64,000 bases of DNA, taken from the NCBI RefSeq assembly GCF_900129765.1, contig NZ_FQWU01000008.1:1-64000 (forward strand), read 5' to 3'. Position 1 is the first letter of the stretch; each line of letters opens with the position of its first letter. This document shows, one piece after another, positions 17,421 through 25,789 of this stretch. Both the position numbers and the translations under genes were made by a program. The notes below the pieces were generated by a model. The model ran no database searches, was not told the origin of the DNA, and saw only the letters and a list, made by a program, of their open reading frames with translations. The stretch comes from Massilia sp. CF038. Its GTDB lineage: Bacteria > Pseudomonadota > Gammaproteobacteria > Burkholderiales > Burkholderiaceae_D.

Positions 17421-18235
17421 GCAGCTTCCACCCTGGCGAACTGCGGGCCCAGCACCTGGCCGGCGTGGTCGGCAACGGTGCCGGCATCCGCGCCTTCATG
17501 CCCGAGCAGCACCGCCTGTTCTTCGAAGCCCAGGCCTGCATGTTCGTGGCCACCATCGACGCCAACGGCCAGCCGCGCGCCCAGGTCCTGCACGGCAGTC
17601 CCGGCTTCGTCCACACGCCCGACGATGTCAGCCTGACCATCGCCACCGAGGCGCGCTTCACGCCTGGCAGCCCGATCGGCCTGCTGGGACTGGATTTTTC
17701 CAACCGCCGCCGCAACCGCGCCAACGGCGTGGTGCGCAGCAGCGTGCCGGGGCAGCTGGTGCTTGACCTGCGTGAAAGCTTCGGCAATTGCCCGCGCTAT
17801 ATCAGCCTGCGGGACCTCCACCTGGCCGCACCTGCGCCCGGACCGGTCACGCACTTCGCCGGGCTTGACCCGGCCGCGGCCGCGCTGGTCGCGCAGGCCG
17901 ACACCTTCTTCATCGCCACCAGCGGTGGCGTACACGGTGTCGATATCTCGCACCGCGGCGGCGCACCCGGCTTCGTGCGTATTGACGGCACCAGCCTGCA
18001 GGTGCCCGATTACGCCGGCAACCGCTTCTTCAATACCCTTGGCAACCTGGTGCTCGATGCGCGCGCGGCGCTGCTGTTCCTCGATTTTGCCCGCGGCGAT
18101 GTGCTGGAACTGCAGGGCAGCGTCTCGATATCCTGGCAACAGGACGGCGCCGCCCAGGTCCGCAGCTGGCGCTTCGACTGCCGCGCCGGCACCCTGGCGC
18201 GCGCGGCCCTGCCGCTGCGCTGGACCGATCGTTGA
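17417..18235 (+). CDS. pyridoxamine 5'-phosphate oxidase-family flavin-binding protein
   Basis: 272 residues. Two half-domains fit the split-barrel FMN-binding fold: 'MFVATIDANGQPRAQVLHGSPGFV' with 'IGLLGLDFSNRRRNRANGVV', and 'TFFIATSG...GVDISHRGGAPGFVRI' with 'NRFFNTLGNLVLDARAALLFLDF'. Proteins of this type with a duplicated barrel are often fused or adjacent to redox partners. The gene overlaps the GST stop by 4 bp, implying a common task, perhaps reduction of electrophiles. The substrate is unknown. Confidence 0.87.
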   Translation: MSSFHPGELRAQHLAGVVGNGAGIRAFMPEQHRLFFEAQACMFVATIDANGQPRAQVLHGSPGFVHTPDDVSLTIATEARFTPGSPIGLLGLDFSNRRRNRANGVVRSSVPGQLVLDLRESFGNCPRYISLRDLHLAAPAPGPVTHFAGLDPAAAALVAQADTFFIATSGGVHGVDISHRGGAPGFVRIDGTSLQVPDYAGNRFFNTLGNLVLDARAALLFLDFARGDVLELQGSVSISWQQDGAAQVRSWRFDCRAGTLARAALPLRWTDR

Positions 18236-18374
18236 GGCTGCCAAACAAGGAGGCAATTGCTTCAGTATAATTGCGGCAAGCTGCCCGCCGCTTTTGCGCT
18301 ACCATGAAAAGCCTGTGCAGCACGCCGATGGCCGTCCCGCCGTCCGCGCACACTCTTTTTGATGGGCTTTTAGC

Positions 18375-19082
18375 ATGCCAACAGATTTGACCTCGACGCT
18401 GATTCCCGTCAGCGTGCCCGTTTCGCAGCGTATCCGCGAGCGTTTGGTAAACACCAAAACGCGCTTCCACGCCAACGACAATATCGCCAGCTTCATCGAG
18501 CCAGGCGAACTCGATGCCCTGCTCGATGAAGTCAGTGCCAAGCTGCAGGGCGTGCTGGAAAGCCTGGTCATCGATACCGCCAATGACCACAACACCCAGG
18601 ACACCGGCCGGCGCGTGGCCAAGATGTTCATCAACGAAGTCTTTGGCGGGCGCTATGTCCCCATGCCGCCGGTGACGGAATTTCCCAACGCCTCGCACTT
18701 GAACGAGCTGATGATCGTCGGCCCCATCACCGTGCGCAGCGCCTGTTCGCACCATCTGTGCCCGGTGATCGGCAAGGTCTGGATCGGGGTCATGCCGAAC
18801 GAGCACTCGGCCCTGATCGGCCTGTCCAAGTACGCCCGCATCGCCCAGTGGATCATGGGCCGCCCCCAGATCCAGGAAGAAGCCGTGGTCCAGCTGGCCG
18901 ACGTGCTGCAGGAGAAAATGCAGCCGGACGGCCTGGCCGTGGTGATGGAAGCGGACCACTTCTGCATGCAGTGGCGCGGCGTCAAGGACATGGATGCGAA
19001 AATGATCAACAGTGTGATGCACGGCTCCTTCCTCAAGGACCCGAACCTGCGCCGCGAATTCCTGTCTTTGATTAAACGCTAG
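18375..19082 (+). CDS. folE: GTP cyclohydrolase I
   Basis: 235 residues. The family core is intact: 'DTGRRVAKMFINEVFGG', zinc ligands Cys124 and His127 ('CSHHLCPV') and Cys197 ('HFCMQWRG'), and 'GLSKYARI'. It converts GTP to dihydroneopterin triphosphate, the first step of folate and pterin synthesis. The N-terminal 35 residues are a short extension. The BLUF gene begins 18 bp after its stop, so the two are probably co-transcribed. Confidence 0.95.
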   Translation: MPTDLTSTLIPVSVPVSQRIRERLVNTKTRFHANDNIASFIEPGELDALLDEVSAKLQGVLESLVIDTANDHNTQDTGRRVAKMFINEVFGGRYVPMPPVTEFPNASHLNELMIVGPITVRSACSHHLCPVIGKVWIGVMPNEHSALIGLSKYARIAQWIMGRPQIQEEAVVQLADVLQEKMQPDGLAVVMEADHFCMQWRGVKDMDAKMINSVMHGSFLKDPNLRREFLSLIKR

Positions 19083-19100
19083 ACCAACCGGAAGATCACC

Positions 19101-19526
19101 ATGCTCGTCAGACTCCTGTACGCCAGCCGCGCCGTGGGCGACACCCAGAACGCGGTCATCCACGACATCATGCAGCAGTCGCATGCGCACAACCCGCACA
19201 ACGGCATCACCGGCATCCTGTGCTACAGCGACAAGGTGTACATGCAGGTGCTCGAAGGCGGACGCGCCGCCATCAACGGCCTGTACGCCAAGATCCTGCG
19301 CGATGCGCGCCACACCGACGTGGTGCTGCTGCACTACGAAGAAATCTCCGAGCGCCGCTACGCCTGCTGGACCATGGGCCAGGCCAACCTGGCCAAGCTC
19401 AATGCCTCGACCCTGCTGCGCTTTTGCGAAGTCCCCGAAATCAACCCGCACGCCATGTCAGGCAAACACTCGCTGGCACTGATCGACGAACTAATGGCAT
19501 CGGCCACCGTGGTGGGCCGCGCCTAA
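19101..19526 (+). CDS. BLUF-domain blue-light photoreceptor (FAD)
   Basis: 141 residues, a stand-alone short BLUF protein. The flavin photocycle residues fit the family spacing: Tyr7 ('LLYASRA'), Asn31, Gln49 ('YMQVLEGG'; 18 residues after Asn as in AppA) and a tryptophan at 90 ('ACWTMG'). The domain occupies residues 1-95, followed by a 45-residue helical cap typical of PixD/YcgF-like short forms. There is no output domain, so it must act through a protein partner. A good GGAAG site precedes the ATG. The position right behind folE is notable. Confidence 0.92.
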   Translation: MLVRLLYASRAVGDTQNAVIHDIMQQSHAHNPHNGITGILCYSDKVYMQVLEGGRAAINGLYAKILRDARHTDVVLLHYEEISERRYACWTMGQANLAKLNASTLLRFCEVPEINPHAMSGKHSLALIDELMASATVVGRA

Positions 19527-19534
19527 CCCCCCCC

Positions 19535-19621
19535 CATCGTCCTCGCGAAGGCGGGGACCCATACCACGTCACCGAAGTTGTTCAGCGTGCTATAGGTCCC
19601 CGCCTCCGCGAGGACGATGTG
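19535..19621. repeat. REP-like palindromic element
   Basis: CATCGTCCTCGCG starts the left arm at 19535; the right arm ends with CGCGAGGACGATG at 19619. The arms also pair through GGCGGGGACC / GGTCCCCGCC. It lies between the convergent BLUF and esterase genes. Confidence 0.85.
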
Positions 19622-19627
19622 GGGGCA

Positions 19628-20338
19628 TCAGCGCCGCTGCTTGAGAAACCACTCAAACAACCCCGCCTTGTCATACGCATGCACCCAGGCATCAACATGC
19701 CCGCCCTCGGGCAGCACGGTATACTGCACATTGCCCCCCGCAGCCTTGAGCGCAGCCACCATGCGCGCCGACTCCTCCTCCGGCACAGCCTCATCTTTCT
19801 GCCCGTGGAAAACCCAGGTCGGCAGCGCGCGCAAACTACCCACCGTGCGCACGATGCCGCCGCCGCAGATCGGCGCCAGCGCCGCAAAATACTGCGGATA
19901 GCGCGCCGCCAGATCCCAGGCGCCGTAGCCGCCCAGCGACAAGCCGGTCAGATACACGCGGTCGCGGTCGACCTGGTACTTTTTAAGCACGTCATCGAGC
20001 AAGTGCTTCAGCGCCAGCGCGTCCCACGATTCGCCTTCGGGCAGCTGCGGCGCAATCACGATGAACGGGAAGTCCGGATCCTTGTCGGCGATCGCCGGCG
20101 GACCCCATGCCTTGACCTTGTCCAGATCGCTGCCCCGTTCCCCGGAACCGTGCAGGAACAGAATCAACGGCGATGCCGGACCGCGGCGCGAATACGATGT
20201 GGGCAAAAAGGCCAGATAGCGCAACTGTGAACGGAAGGTCGAGGTCAGCGCTTGCGCGCGCGTGCGGGCAGCGGCCGGCAGTGCCAGCGCCACGCCGAGG
20301 GCCAGGCCCGTCAGGGCCAGCAGGGAGCGTCGTTGCAT
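19628..20338 (-). CDS. secreted alpha/beta-hydrolase esterase (phospholipase/PHB-depolymerase type)
   Basis: 236 residues. Signal peptide 1-24 ('LPAAARTRA'). The alpha/beta-hydrolase fold shows 'LILFLHGSGERG' (oxyanion region), nucleophile Ser in 'GLSLGGYGAWDLA', acid 'HGQKDEAVP' and final His in 'PEGGHVDAW'. This layout is typical of the small 'dienelactone hydrolase/prolyl oligopeptidase' esterases often annotated as phospholipase or polyhydroxybutyrate-depolymerase-like. Start MQRRSLL at 20338 is chosen because the signal peptide follows at once; the longer open frame is unlikely. Confidence 0.85.
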   Translation of the reverse strand: MQRRSLLALTGLALGVALALPAAARTRAQALTSTFRSQLRYLAFLPTSYSRRGPASPLILFLHGSGERGSDLDKVKAWGPPAIADKDPDFPFIVIAPQLPEGESWDALALKHLLDDVLKKYQVDRDRVYLTGLSLGGYGAWDLAARYPQYFAALAPICGGGIVRTVGSLRALPTWVFHGQKDEAVPEEESARMVAALKAAGGNVQYTVLPEGGHVDAWVHAYDKAGLFEWFLKQRR

Positions 20339-20402
20339 GATGGTGGTCGAAAGAGGAAGACGGTCGATACTACCATGCACGGCCGGCACCGGCGCCGCCC
20401 CG

Positions 20403-20969
20403 CTAGGGCAAGTGCGCCAGCAGCGCAGGCACGCCGCCCGGCGGCAGCGGGGCATTGAGCGCGGCGGTCGCCACGCCCAGGTTGGACAACACCATCTTCA
20501 GATTCGAATGCAGGGACCAGAAGGGCGCGCCCACATTGCTGCCCGCGCTGTAGCGCGGCCCTTCTGCCACCAGCGCATCCCAGTGGCGCAGGCAAGCGTC
20601 CAGCAAGGCCTGGCGCCGGTGCTCGGGGTAAGCCCAGACCAGATTGGTTTGCGCCAGCAGGCCAACCAGGCTCCAGGGCGCTTCCAGCGACTGTGCCCAG
20701 ACCGCGTCCACCACCGCCTGCGTGAGCCGGCCTTTCGCCAGCGCGTCCTGAATGGCCATGTGCAGGGCAAATGCATGGAAATGGGGCGCGCCCCCCAGCA
20801 GCGGGCTGGGGCCGTGCAGCACGATCAGACCGGGATGGTCGGCGCTGTCAATGCGCGCGCCGGCCGTGACCGCGTCCCAGCTGTCGCCGCGCGCCAGCGC
20901 CGTGACCCGTTTGCGGCAGGCCGCCAGCACGTCCTTGTAAATGCCGTACTCAAAGTCGGGAAATTGCAT
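20403..20969 (-). CDS. hypothetical protein, possible immunity partner of the DUF4157 gene
   Basis: 188 residues, soluble, rich in Ala, Leu and Trp, helical throughout ('LHMAIQDALAKGRLTQAVVDAVWAQSLEA', 'RQALLDACLRHWDALVAEGP'). No family is recognised. The start MQFPDFEYG at 20969 lies 2 bp after the stop of the DUF4157 gene, so translation is coupled; an alternative start at 21017 would overlap that gene. Its size, solubility and tight coupling to a putative effector fit an immunity or adaptor protein, but this is inference only. Confidence 0.7.
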   Translation of the reverse strand: MQFPDFEYGIYKDVLAACRKRVTALARGDSWDAVTAGARIDSADHPGLIVLHGPSPLLGGAPHFHAFALHMAIQDALAKGRLTQAVVDAVWAQSLEAPWSLVGLLAQTNLVWAYPEHRRQALLDACLRHWDALVAEGPRYSAGSNVGAPFWSLHSNLKMVLSNLGVATAALNAPLPPGGVPALLAHLP

Positions 20970-20971
20970 GC

Positions 20972-22687
20972 TCAGATCCCCACTGGCGACAGCAGGATCA
21001 TCATGATGATCAGACACATCATCCCGACCGTCATGGTGGTGGCCACCATCACGGCCTGCTGCTGCGGGGTGAGCGGCGCCAGCTGGAAGCGCCGTTCGCG
21101 CACGGGCTCGCCCTCAGGCACCGGCACCGGTACCAGTTGCTGGCGCCGGTACTGATAGGTAATCACCCCTGGTTCAATGGCTTCGAACAGATAAATGCCG
21201 CCGGGCGCGGGCACTGCGCCAAAGGTGCCCGGTTCGCCGATCGGGCCCAGCGTGACAGGCACGCCGGCCGTGGCCATCAGGCCGGCATACATGCGTGCCT
21301 CGGCCCGGCCCGCGCTTTGCAGCGTGGTCGGCTTGATTTCATACAGGTGGCGCCGGCTTGGCGCCAGGTTCAGGATATCGGGCTTGAGGGCCAGGCTGGC
21401 CGCGCTCAGCGCGCCCGGATTGGCCGCAATGCCCAGCGCGCTCGCTTGCGACAAGATGGAGGACAAGGGAATGAAATTGGTAAACACCGGGTCGCCCGGA
21501 TGCGCGCCCACGTAATTGGCGGCAATGCCGATGTGCGCCTGGTTGCCGATGTAATACGGGATCGGCTGGCGCCCGGGCGGCGCCCATGGTCCAGGCGCGA
21601 CCGGCCCGCTGATTCCGCCCGCCACGGCCGGCGACAAGCCGCCCGCGCTCGCGCCCGCGGCCGCCATGGCCATGGCCCCGGCCATCATGGCGGCCAGGCC
21701 TTCGCGGGTGGCGTCGCTGATATGGCGCGCGACGGTGGCAAAGTCCAGCATGGCTTGCTGCTGGTCGCTCGGCAGACTCTGGGCCTGGCCGCCGAAAGCA
21801 TCGAGCTCGCTCTGGCTGATGCCGGCCGCGTCAGTATGGGCCAGCCGCACCAGGGTGATGGCCGCGCTGATGCGCGCCACGTCCACGCCGGCCTGGGGCG
21901 GGCGGCTGATGAGCACCTCCAGCATGGACTGGGCTGCCAGGTCGTTGAGCACGCGCAGCATGTCCTGCATCGACAGGCCGTTCAGCAAACGGTAGGCGGC
22001 ATCGTAGTCACCGACCCCGGCCACCGGATCGGGCCGGTTGAGGGCGGCGACCACCTGCTCGGTGATGGACGCGGGCGCGCCAGCGTCTTGCATGTCGATC
22101 CGCAGCGCACCCTGGCCTTGCTGAATCACATGGCTCAACTCGTGCGCAAGCAGTTGCTTGCCGCTGGCCGTGTGCGGCGCATACCGGCCGGCGCCAAACA
22201 CGACATCGCGGCCCACGGTGTAGGCGGCGGCGCCCATGGCCTGCGCCGAACGCGCAGCCAGCGCGCTGGTATGCACCCGCACGTGGCCAAAGTCGTGCCC
22301 GAAACGCGCTTCGAAGAATTGCCGGCTGGCCTGGTCCAGCGGATGATGGGTGTGGCGCAGCGCTTGGTGTACCAGCGGCGGGGCTGCCGCAGCGGCGCTG
22401 TCGCGTCCGGCACCGGGCTGGCGCTGCAGGACGCCGTCGGTTTGCCCCGGGTCTGCCATGCGCAGGACGTGTGCGGCAGCCTGGTCGGCCTCCCGTTCGG
22501 CAGCATCATGGCTGGGACGACGCGACAAGGCAGGCGCAATCGGATGCACGGGCAGGCGGGCAAAATCGTGCCAGCCAGGCGCCGCTGGCGCGGGGCGCAA
22601 GCGTGCCGGCGCGGCGTGCTGCTGCGGGCTGTGCGCGGCGCCCGCCTTGCCCTTGGCGCTCTGGGGTTTCTCGGCAAAGGTGTGCAT
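20972..22687 (-). CDS. DUF4157 protein with C-terminal PD-(D/E)XK-like motif and hydrophobic tail
   Basis: 571 residues. Residues 115-190 form a DUF4157 domain with the zinc-peptidase-like 'AHELSHVIQQ' (HELSH at 182-186), preceded by a disordered Ala/Pro region. DUF4157 is common in effectors linked to extracellular contractile injection systems. Residues 375-510 form a second domain with 'KPDILNL' and 'LYEIKP': Pro436-Asp437, Glu450 and Lys452 fit the PD-(D/E)XK nuclease signature. A final hydrophobic segment (544-566) could span a membrane. The start at 22687 has GGGAGATGG upstream. The 188-residue gene follows at once. No injection-system structural genes are in the window, and the toxin reading is inferred. 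Confidence 0.82.
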   Translation of the reverse strand: MHTFAEKPQSAKGKAGAAHSPQQHAAPARLRPAPAAPGWHDFARLPVHPIAPALSRRPSHDAAEREADQAAAHVLRMADPGQTDGVLQRQPGAGRDSAAAAAPPLVHQALRHTHHPLDQASRQFFEARFGHDFGHVRVHTSALAARSAQAMGAAAYTVGRDVVFGAGRYAPHTASGKQLLAHELSHVIQQGQGALRIDMQDAGAPASITEQVVAALNRPDPVAGVGDYDAAYRLLNGLSMQDMLRVLNDLAAQSMLEVLISRPPQAGVDVARISAAITLVRLAHTDAAGISQSELDAFGGQAQSLPSDQQQAMLDFATVARHISDATREGLAAMMAGAMAMAAAGASAGGLSPAVAGGISGPVAPGPWAPPGRQPIPYYIGNQAHIGIAANYVGAHPGDPVFTNFIPLSSILSQASALGIAANPGALSAASLALKPDILNLAPSRRHLYEIKPTTLQSAGRAEARMYAGLMATAGVPVTLGPIGEPGTFGAVPAPGGIYLFEAIEPGVITYQYRRQQLVPVPVPEGEPVRERRFQLAPLTPQQQAVMVATTMTVGMMCLIIMMILLSPVGI

Positions 22688-22883
22688 GATCCATCTCCCT
22701 GGCTGGGCCCGAAGCCCGTAAAGAGGCGCACGCATGCGCACGATAAATGCAAATCAAATGGATGCTGACGGCTAGCGCCGCCTTGAAGCGGCAGGCAAGA
22801 ATGGTTGAATCATAACGGTTAACCGGGGCTGTCGATCACCGCGCGCGACATTTTTTTGTGGCCGCGCAGAGTGTTTCCGAGGT

Positions 22884-24041
22884 TTAATTTTCTGCCTGGC
22901 CCTGGGCCGCGATCCAGTCGCTCAGCTCGCGCCCCAGCACGCGCAGCCGGGCCGTCTCGACCTGGCGCTGTTTGTAGGCAGCGTGGCTGGCCGGTCCGGC
23001 CAGGGTCAGCTCGTGGCTGGCGCGGTCCATCAGCTGGATCTCGTACTCGAAAAAGAAATCGACATCCGGTTCCCCGGCCTGGCCCGGCACCGGCGCCATC
23101 CCGTGCAGATGGATCATCTTGCGCAGCGTGACCTGCAGGCTGGAAAAGCCGCTGCCGCTGTGTGGATTGTCACTGCGCGTCTGCGGCTGCGACAGGGCCA
23201 GCAATTCACGGTCCATGGTGTCGAACAGGGCCGCCGGGTAGGGGCCGGCACGGTCAATCAGGCTGCGGTAGCGGATGAAGACCTGCTTGGCCGCGTCCAG
23301 GTCCAGCAGGGTATTGCGGGTGCGCTGGGGATCGACATTGGTCACCGACAGCAAATGGGCGCGCTGCAGCGCGTGCAGCGCCAGCAGGCATTCAAAGCGG
23401 GTGGCAAACACCAGGCGCACGCCCAGGTGGTCGTAAATGTCAGCCGCCAGATAGGCTGCCTTTTGCAGCAGCTTGAGCAAAATGCTGTTGCGCCCCTTGT
23501 GGCTCTTCTTATCGTAATGCAGCAGCGGCAGGCGCACCTCGCCGTCGTGCAGGTAGAACTGTTCGCCCTCCTGGTGGATTACTTCATCGAGACCGGCAAA
23601 CACTTGCGCCCGAATGGCATTGAAGTGGCGCAGTTTGAGGTCGCTGTCGATGTAAAAAATCCCGTGCATGACCTTCAGGATGGCGCACGACCACATGCGC
23701 TGCACATCGCCGCTGCCGGCGCGCTGGGACGCGTACACCAGCAGCTGGAGCGGGTCGCTCGCTGCGCGGACTTCAAGTGGAATCAGATGTGCCTGGCCGG
23801 GCGCCAGGAAGTGGGCGGTGATGAAGTCGACCGCCTCGCGGTGGCCGCGCAGCAGGCGCGCGCAGGTGGCGCTCTGGTCCAGGTCGAAGCCATATTCGCG
23901 CGCGAACTGGCGCGCGTCATGCAGATTGCGCAGCGCCAGCGCGGACAGGTCGATGGCTGACATGCCGCTGGTGATGGCATGCAGGTAGCCCCAGTTGAGC
24001 GAGAACTTGTGCTTGCCCTTGCGCGCCGTCGGCTCGGCCAT
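22884..24041 (-). CDS. TIGR04552-like protein with RelA/SpoT-reminiscent region
   Basis: 385 residues, soluble. Residues about 175-215 read 'YDKKSHKGRNSILLKLLQKAAYLAADIYDHLGVRLVF', which resembles the RelA/SpoT nucleotidyltransferase pattern (basic-K-S...K...D..G.RLVF). The preceding 'LKLRHFNAIRAQVFAGLDEVIHQEGEQFYL' is very conserved-looking and I recall it from the TIGR04552 family, which is of unknown function. Catalytic residues cannot be confirmed by eye. It lies 18 bp after psiF and 196 bp before the DUF4157 gene on the same strand. Confidence 0.75.
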   Translation of the reverse strand: MAEPTARKGKHKFSLNWGYLHAITSGMSAIDLSALALRNLHDARQFAREYGFDLDQSATCARLLRGHREAVDFITAHFLAPGQAHLIPLEVRAASDPLQLLVYASQRAGSGDVQRMWSCAILKVMHGIFYIDSDLKLRHFNAIRAQVFAGLDEVIHQEGEQFYLHDGEVRLPLLHYDKKSHKGRNSILLKLLQKAAYLAADIYDHLGVRLVFATRFECLLALHALQRAHLLSVTNVDPQRTRNTLLDLDAAKQVFIRYRSLIDRAGPYPAALFDTMDRELLALSQPQTRSDNPHSGSGFSSLQVTLRKMIHLHGMAPVPGQAGEPDVDFFFEYEIQLMDRASHELTLAGPASHAAYKQRQVETARLRVLGRELSDWIAAQGQAEN

Positions 24042-24059
24042 GGAGCGCCGCGCCCTGCC

Positions 24060-24359
24060 TTATTTCGCCGACAGGCAAGTCTTCATGAAGGCCTTGCGCT
24101 CGTCGCCTTTTTTGCCGCTGGCGTCGGCATTGCAGGTCTTCATTTTTTCCTGCTGCGGCGTCATTTTCTTTTCCGGTTTGGCCGACAGACAGGTCTTCAT
24201 GAAGGCCTTGCGCTCGTCGCCCTTCATTTCCTTGGCGTCGGCGTTGCAGGTGACCATCTTGCTTTGCTGGGCCGACTTGGGCGCCGGCGCCGCCTCGGGC
24301 GCGGCCCATGCTGCACTGCACAGTGTGAAAGCGGCAACCAGGGCAAATACGTTTTTCAT
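24060..24359 (-). CDS. psiF: PsiF repeat family secreted protein
   Basis: 99 residues. Signal peptide 1-19 ('AAWA-APEAA'). Two tandem PsiF repeats of about 33 residues, each with 'TCNADA..KKGDERKAFMKTCLSAK' (two cysteines per repeat). In E. coli psiF is induced by phosphate starvation; the molecular role is unknown. The two repeats differ little, suggesting a recent internal duplication. Confidence 0.92.
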   Translation of the reverse strand: MKNVFALVAAFTLCSAAWAAPEAAPAPKSAQQSKMVTCNADAKEMKGDERKAFMKTCLSAKPEKKMTPQQEKMKTCNADASGKKGDERKAFMKTCLSAK

Positions 24360-24475
24360 GGCAGGATCCTAGGTGAGATGAAATGGATGTGCAACGCTTT
24401 TACTATACGGCAGCGCAGCCTGCCTGCATCGACTATTTACCTCGCGTAACACGAAACTGCGGCATTCAAGCAACG

Positions 24476-25612
24476 CTAGCGCACCACCGCCAGCTTGGTT
24501 TTTTTGCCGGCCCGATAGGTGTACAGCGTCATCGCCGGCTGTTGCAAGTCGCCGTAGGCATCGAAGGCAATGTCCCCCGTCACGCCGTGGTAGCGCAGGC
24601 GCGCCAGGGCCGGCACAAAGCGCGCCGGCTCGGCCGACTTGGCCTCCTGCATGGCCTTGGCCAGGACCATCACCGCATCGTAGGCATACGGCGCATAGGT
24701 CTGCAATGGCAGCTTGAAGGTGGTGCGGTAGCGCGCGCTGAAGTCGGCATAGGCCTGTTCGCCGTCGCCACTGACGCCGCCCGCCACCGCGCACAGCACC
24801 TTGTCCTCGCCCAGGCCGGCGCCGGCCAGCTGCGCCAGCTTTTCCGAACACACGCCGTCGCCGCCCATGAACTTCACGTCCAGGCCGAGCGCCTTCATTT
24901 GCAGCAGCATCGGCCCGGCCACGGCATCCATGCCGCCGTAAAAGATCAGGTCCGGCCGGGTCGCGCGGATCTGGGTCAGAATGGCGCTGAAGTCGGTCGC
25001 CCTGTCGCTGGTGAACTGGCGCGACACGATCGTCACCTTGGGGCTGGCGGCCCGAACCCCCTTGATGAATTCATCGGCCAGGCCCTGGCCAAAGGCGGTG
25101 CGGTCATCAATCACCGCCACCCGCTGTGCCTGCAGGCGCTGCACGGCCTGGCGGCCCAGCATGCTGCCGACCCGGCCATCATTGGCCACCAGCCGGAACG
25201 CCGACTTGAAGCCTTGTCGGGTGTAGGCCGGCGTGGTGGCCGAGGGGGTGATTTGCGCCACCCCGGCCGTGTGATAAATCTTCGAGGCTGGCACCGTGGT
25301 GCCCGAATTGAGATGGCCGACCACCCCAACCACGCCCGCATCGACCAGCTTTTGCGCCACTGCCGTGCCCTGTTTCGGGTCGCCGCCATCGTCTTCGGCC
25401 AGCAGCACCAGGCGCACCGGTTTGCCATCAATCTGGAAGCCGCGTGCATTCAAATCGTCAACCGCCAGGCGCGCGCCGTTCTCGGTGTCCTTGCCCAGGT
25501 GGGCACTTGGACCAGTGACGGGCGCGGCGCTGCCGATGCGCACCACCGTCTCGGCGCCCAGCGCCGGCAGGCAGCACGCAGCCAAGCACAAACATCCCAG
25601 ATGCAGCCGCAT
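24476..25612 (-). CDS. branched-chain amino-acid ABC transporter substrate-binding protein (LivJ type)
   Basis: 378 residues. Signal peptide 1-19 ('PALGA'). The periplasmic binding protein type I fold is clear: 'VVRIGSAAPVTGPSAHLGKDTENGARLAVDDLNARG', 'VVGVVGHLNSGTTVPASKIYHTAGVAQITPSATTPAYT', and 'DLIFYGGMDAVAGPML'. It would bind an amino acid or related small molecule for an ABC importer, but no permease or ATPase gene is adjacent. Start MRLHLG at 25612 has GGGAGAC upstream and replaces a longer frame reading. Confidence 0.92.
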   Translation of the reverse strand: MRLHLGCLCLAACCLPALGAETVVRIGSAAPVTGPSAHLGKDTENGARLAVDDLNARGFQIDGKPVRLVLLAEDDGGDPKQGTAVAQKLVDAGVVGVVGHLNSGTTVPASKIYHTAGVAQITPSATTPAYTRQGFKSAFRLVANDGRVGSMLGRQAVQRLQAQRVAVIDDRTAFGQGLADEFIKGVRAASPKVTIVSRQFTSDRATDFSAILTQIRATRPDLIFYGGMDAVAGPMLLQMKALGLDVKFMGGDGVCSEKLAQLAGAGLGEDKVLCAVAGGVSGDGEQAYADFSARYRTTFKLPLQTYAPYAYDAVMVLAKAMQEAKSAEPARFVPALARLRYHGVTGDIAFDAYGDLQQPAMTLYTYRAGKKTKLAVVR

Positions 25613-25695
25613 AGCTTTGTCTCCCGTAAAAATTCTTGTAGCCAGTTTTGAGAGCGATTGTAGCTGGCGCGCCGCGCGCCGCCCGTTTAAATCGT

Positions 25696-25724
25696 TTGAC
25701 ACTGATTTGTTAAGTAAATATTAT
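25696..25724 (+). promoter_or_regulatory. sigma-70 promoter of the GH5 gene
   Basis: TTGACA at 25696-25701 and TATTAT at 25719-25724 are separated by exactly 17 bp, close to the consensus. The expected transcription start is about 25731, giving a leader of about 60 nt before the GH5 ATG. Confidence 0.75.
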
Positions 25725-25730
25725 CGACCC

Positions 25731-25750
25731 AATTGGAAGGGCTTCCAATT
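25731..25750. promoter_or_regulatory. operator-like palindrome at the GH5 transcription start
   Basis: AATTGGAAG and CTTCCAATT are perfect 9-bp inverted arms around two G residues. The site covers the predicted transcription start, the usual place for a repressor operator, for example of LacI or similar dimeric regulators. No regulator gene is adjacent. Confidence 0.7.
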
Positions 25751-25789
25751 TAGTGCTATCCACCATAACGAGACCGACAGGAGACAGGC

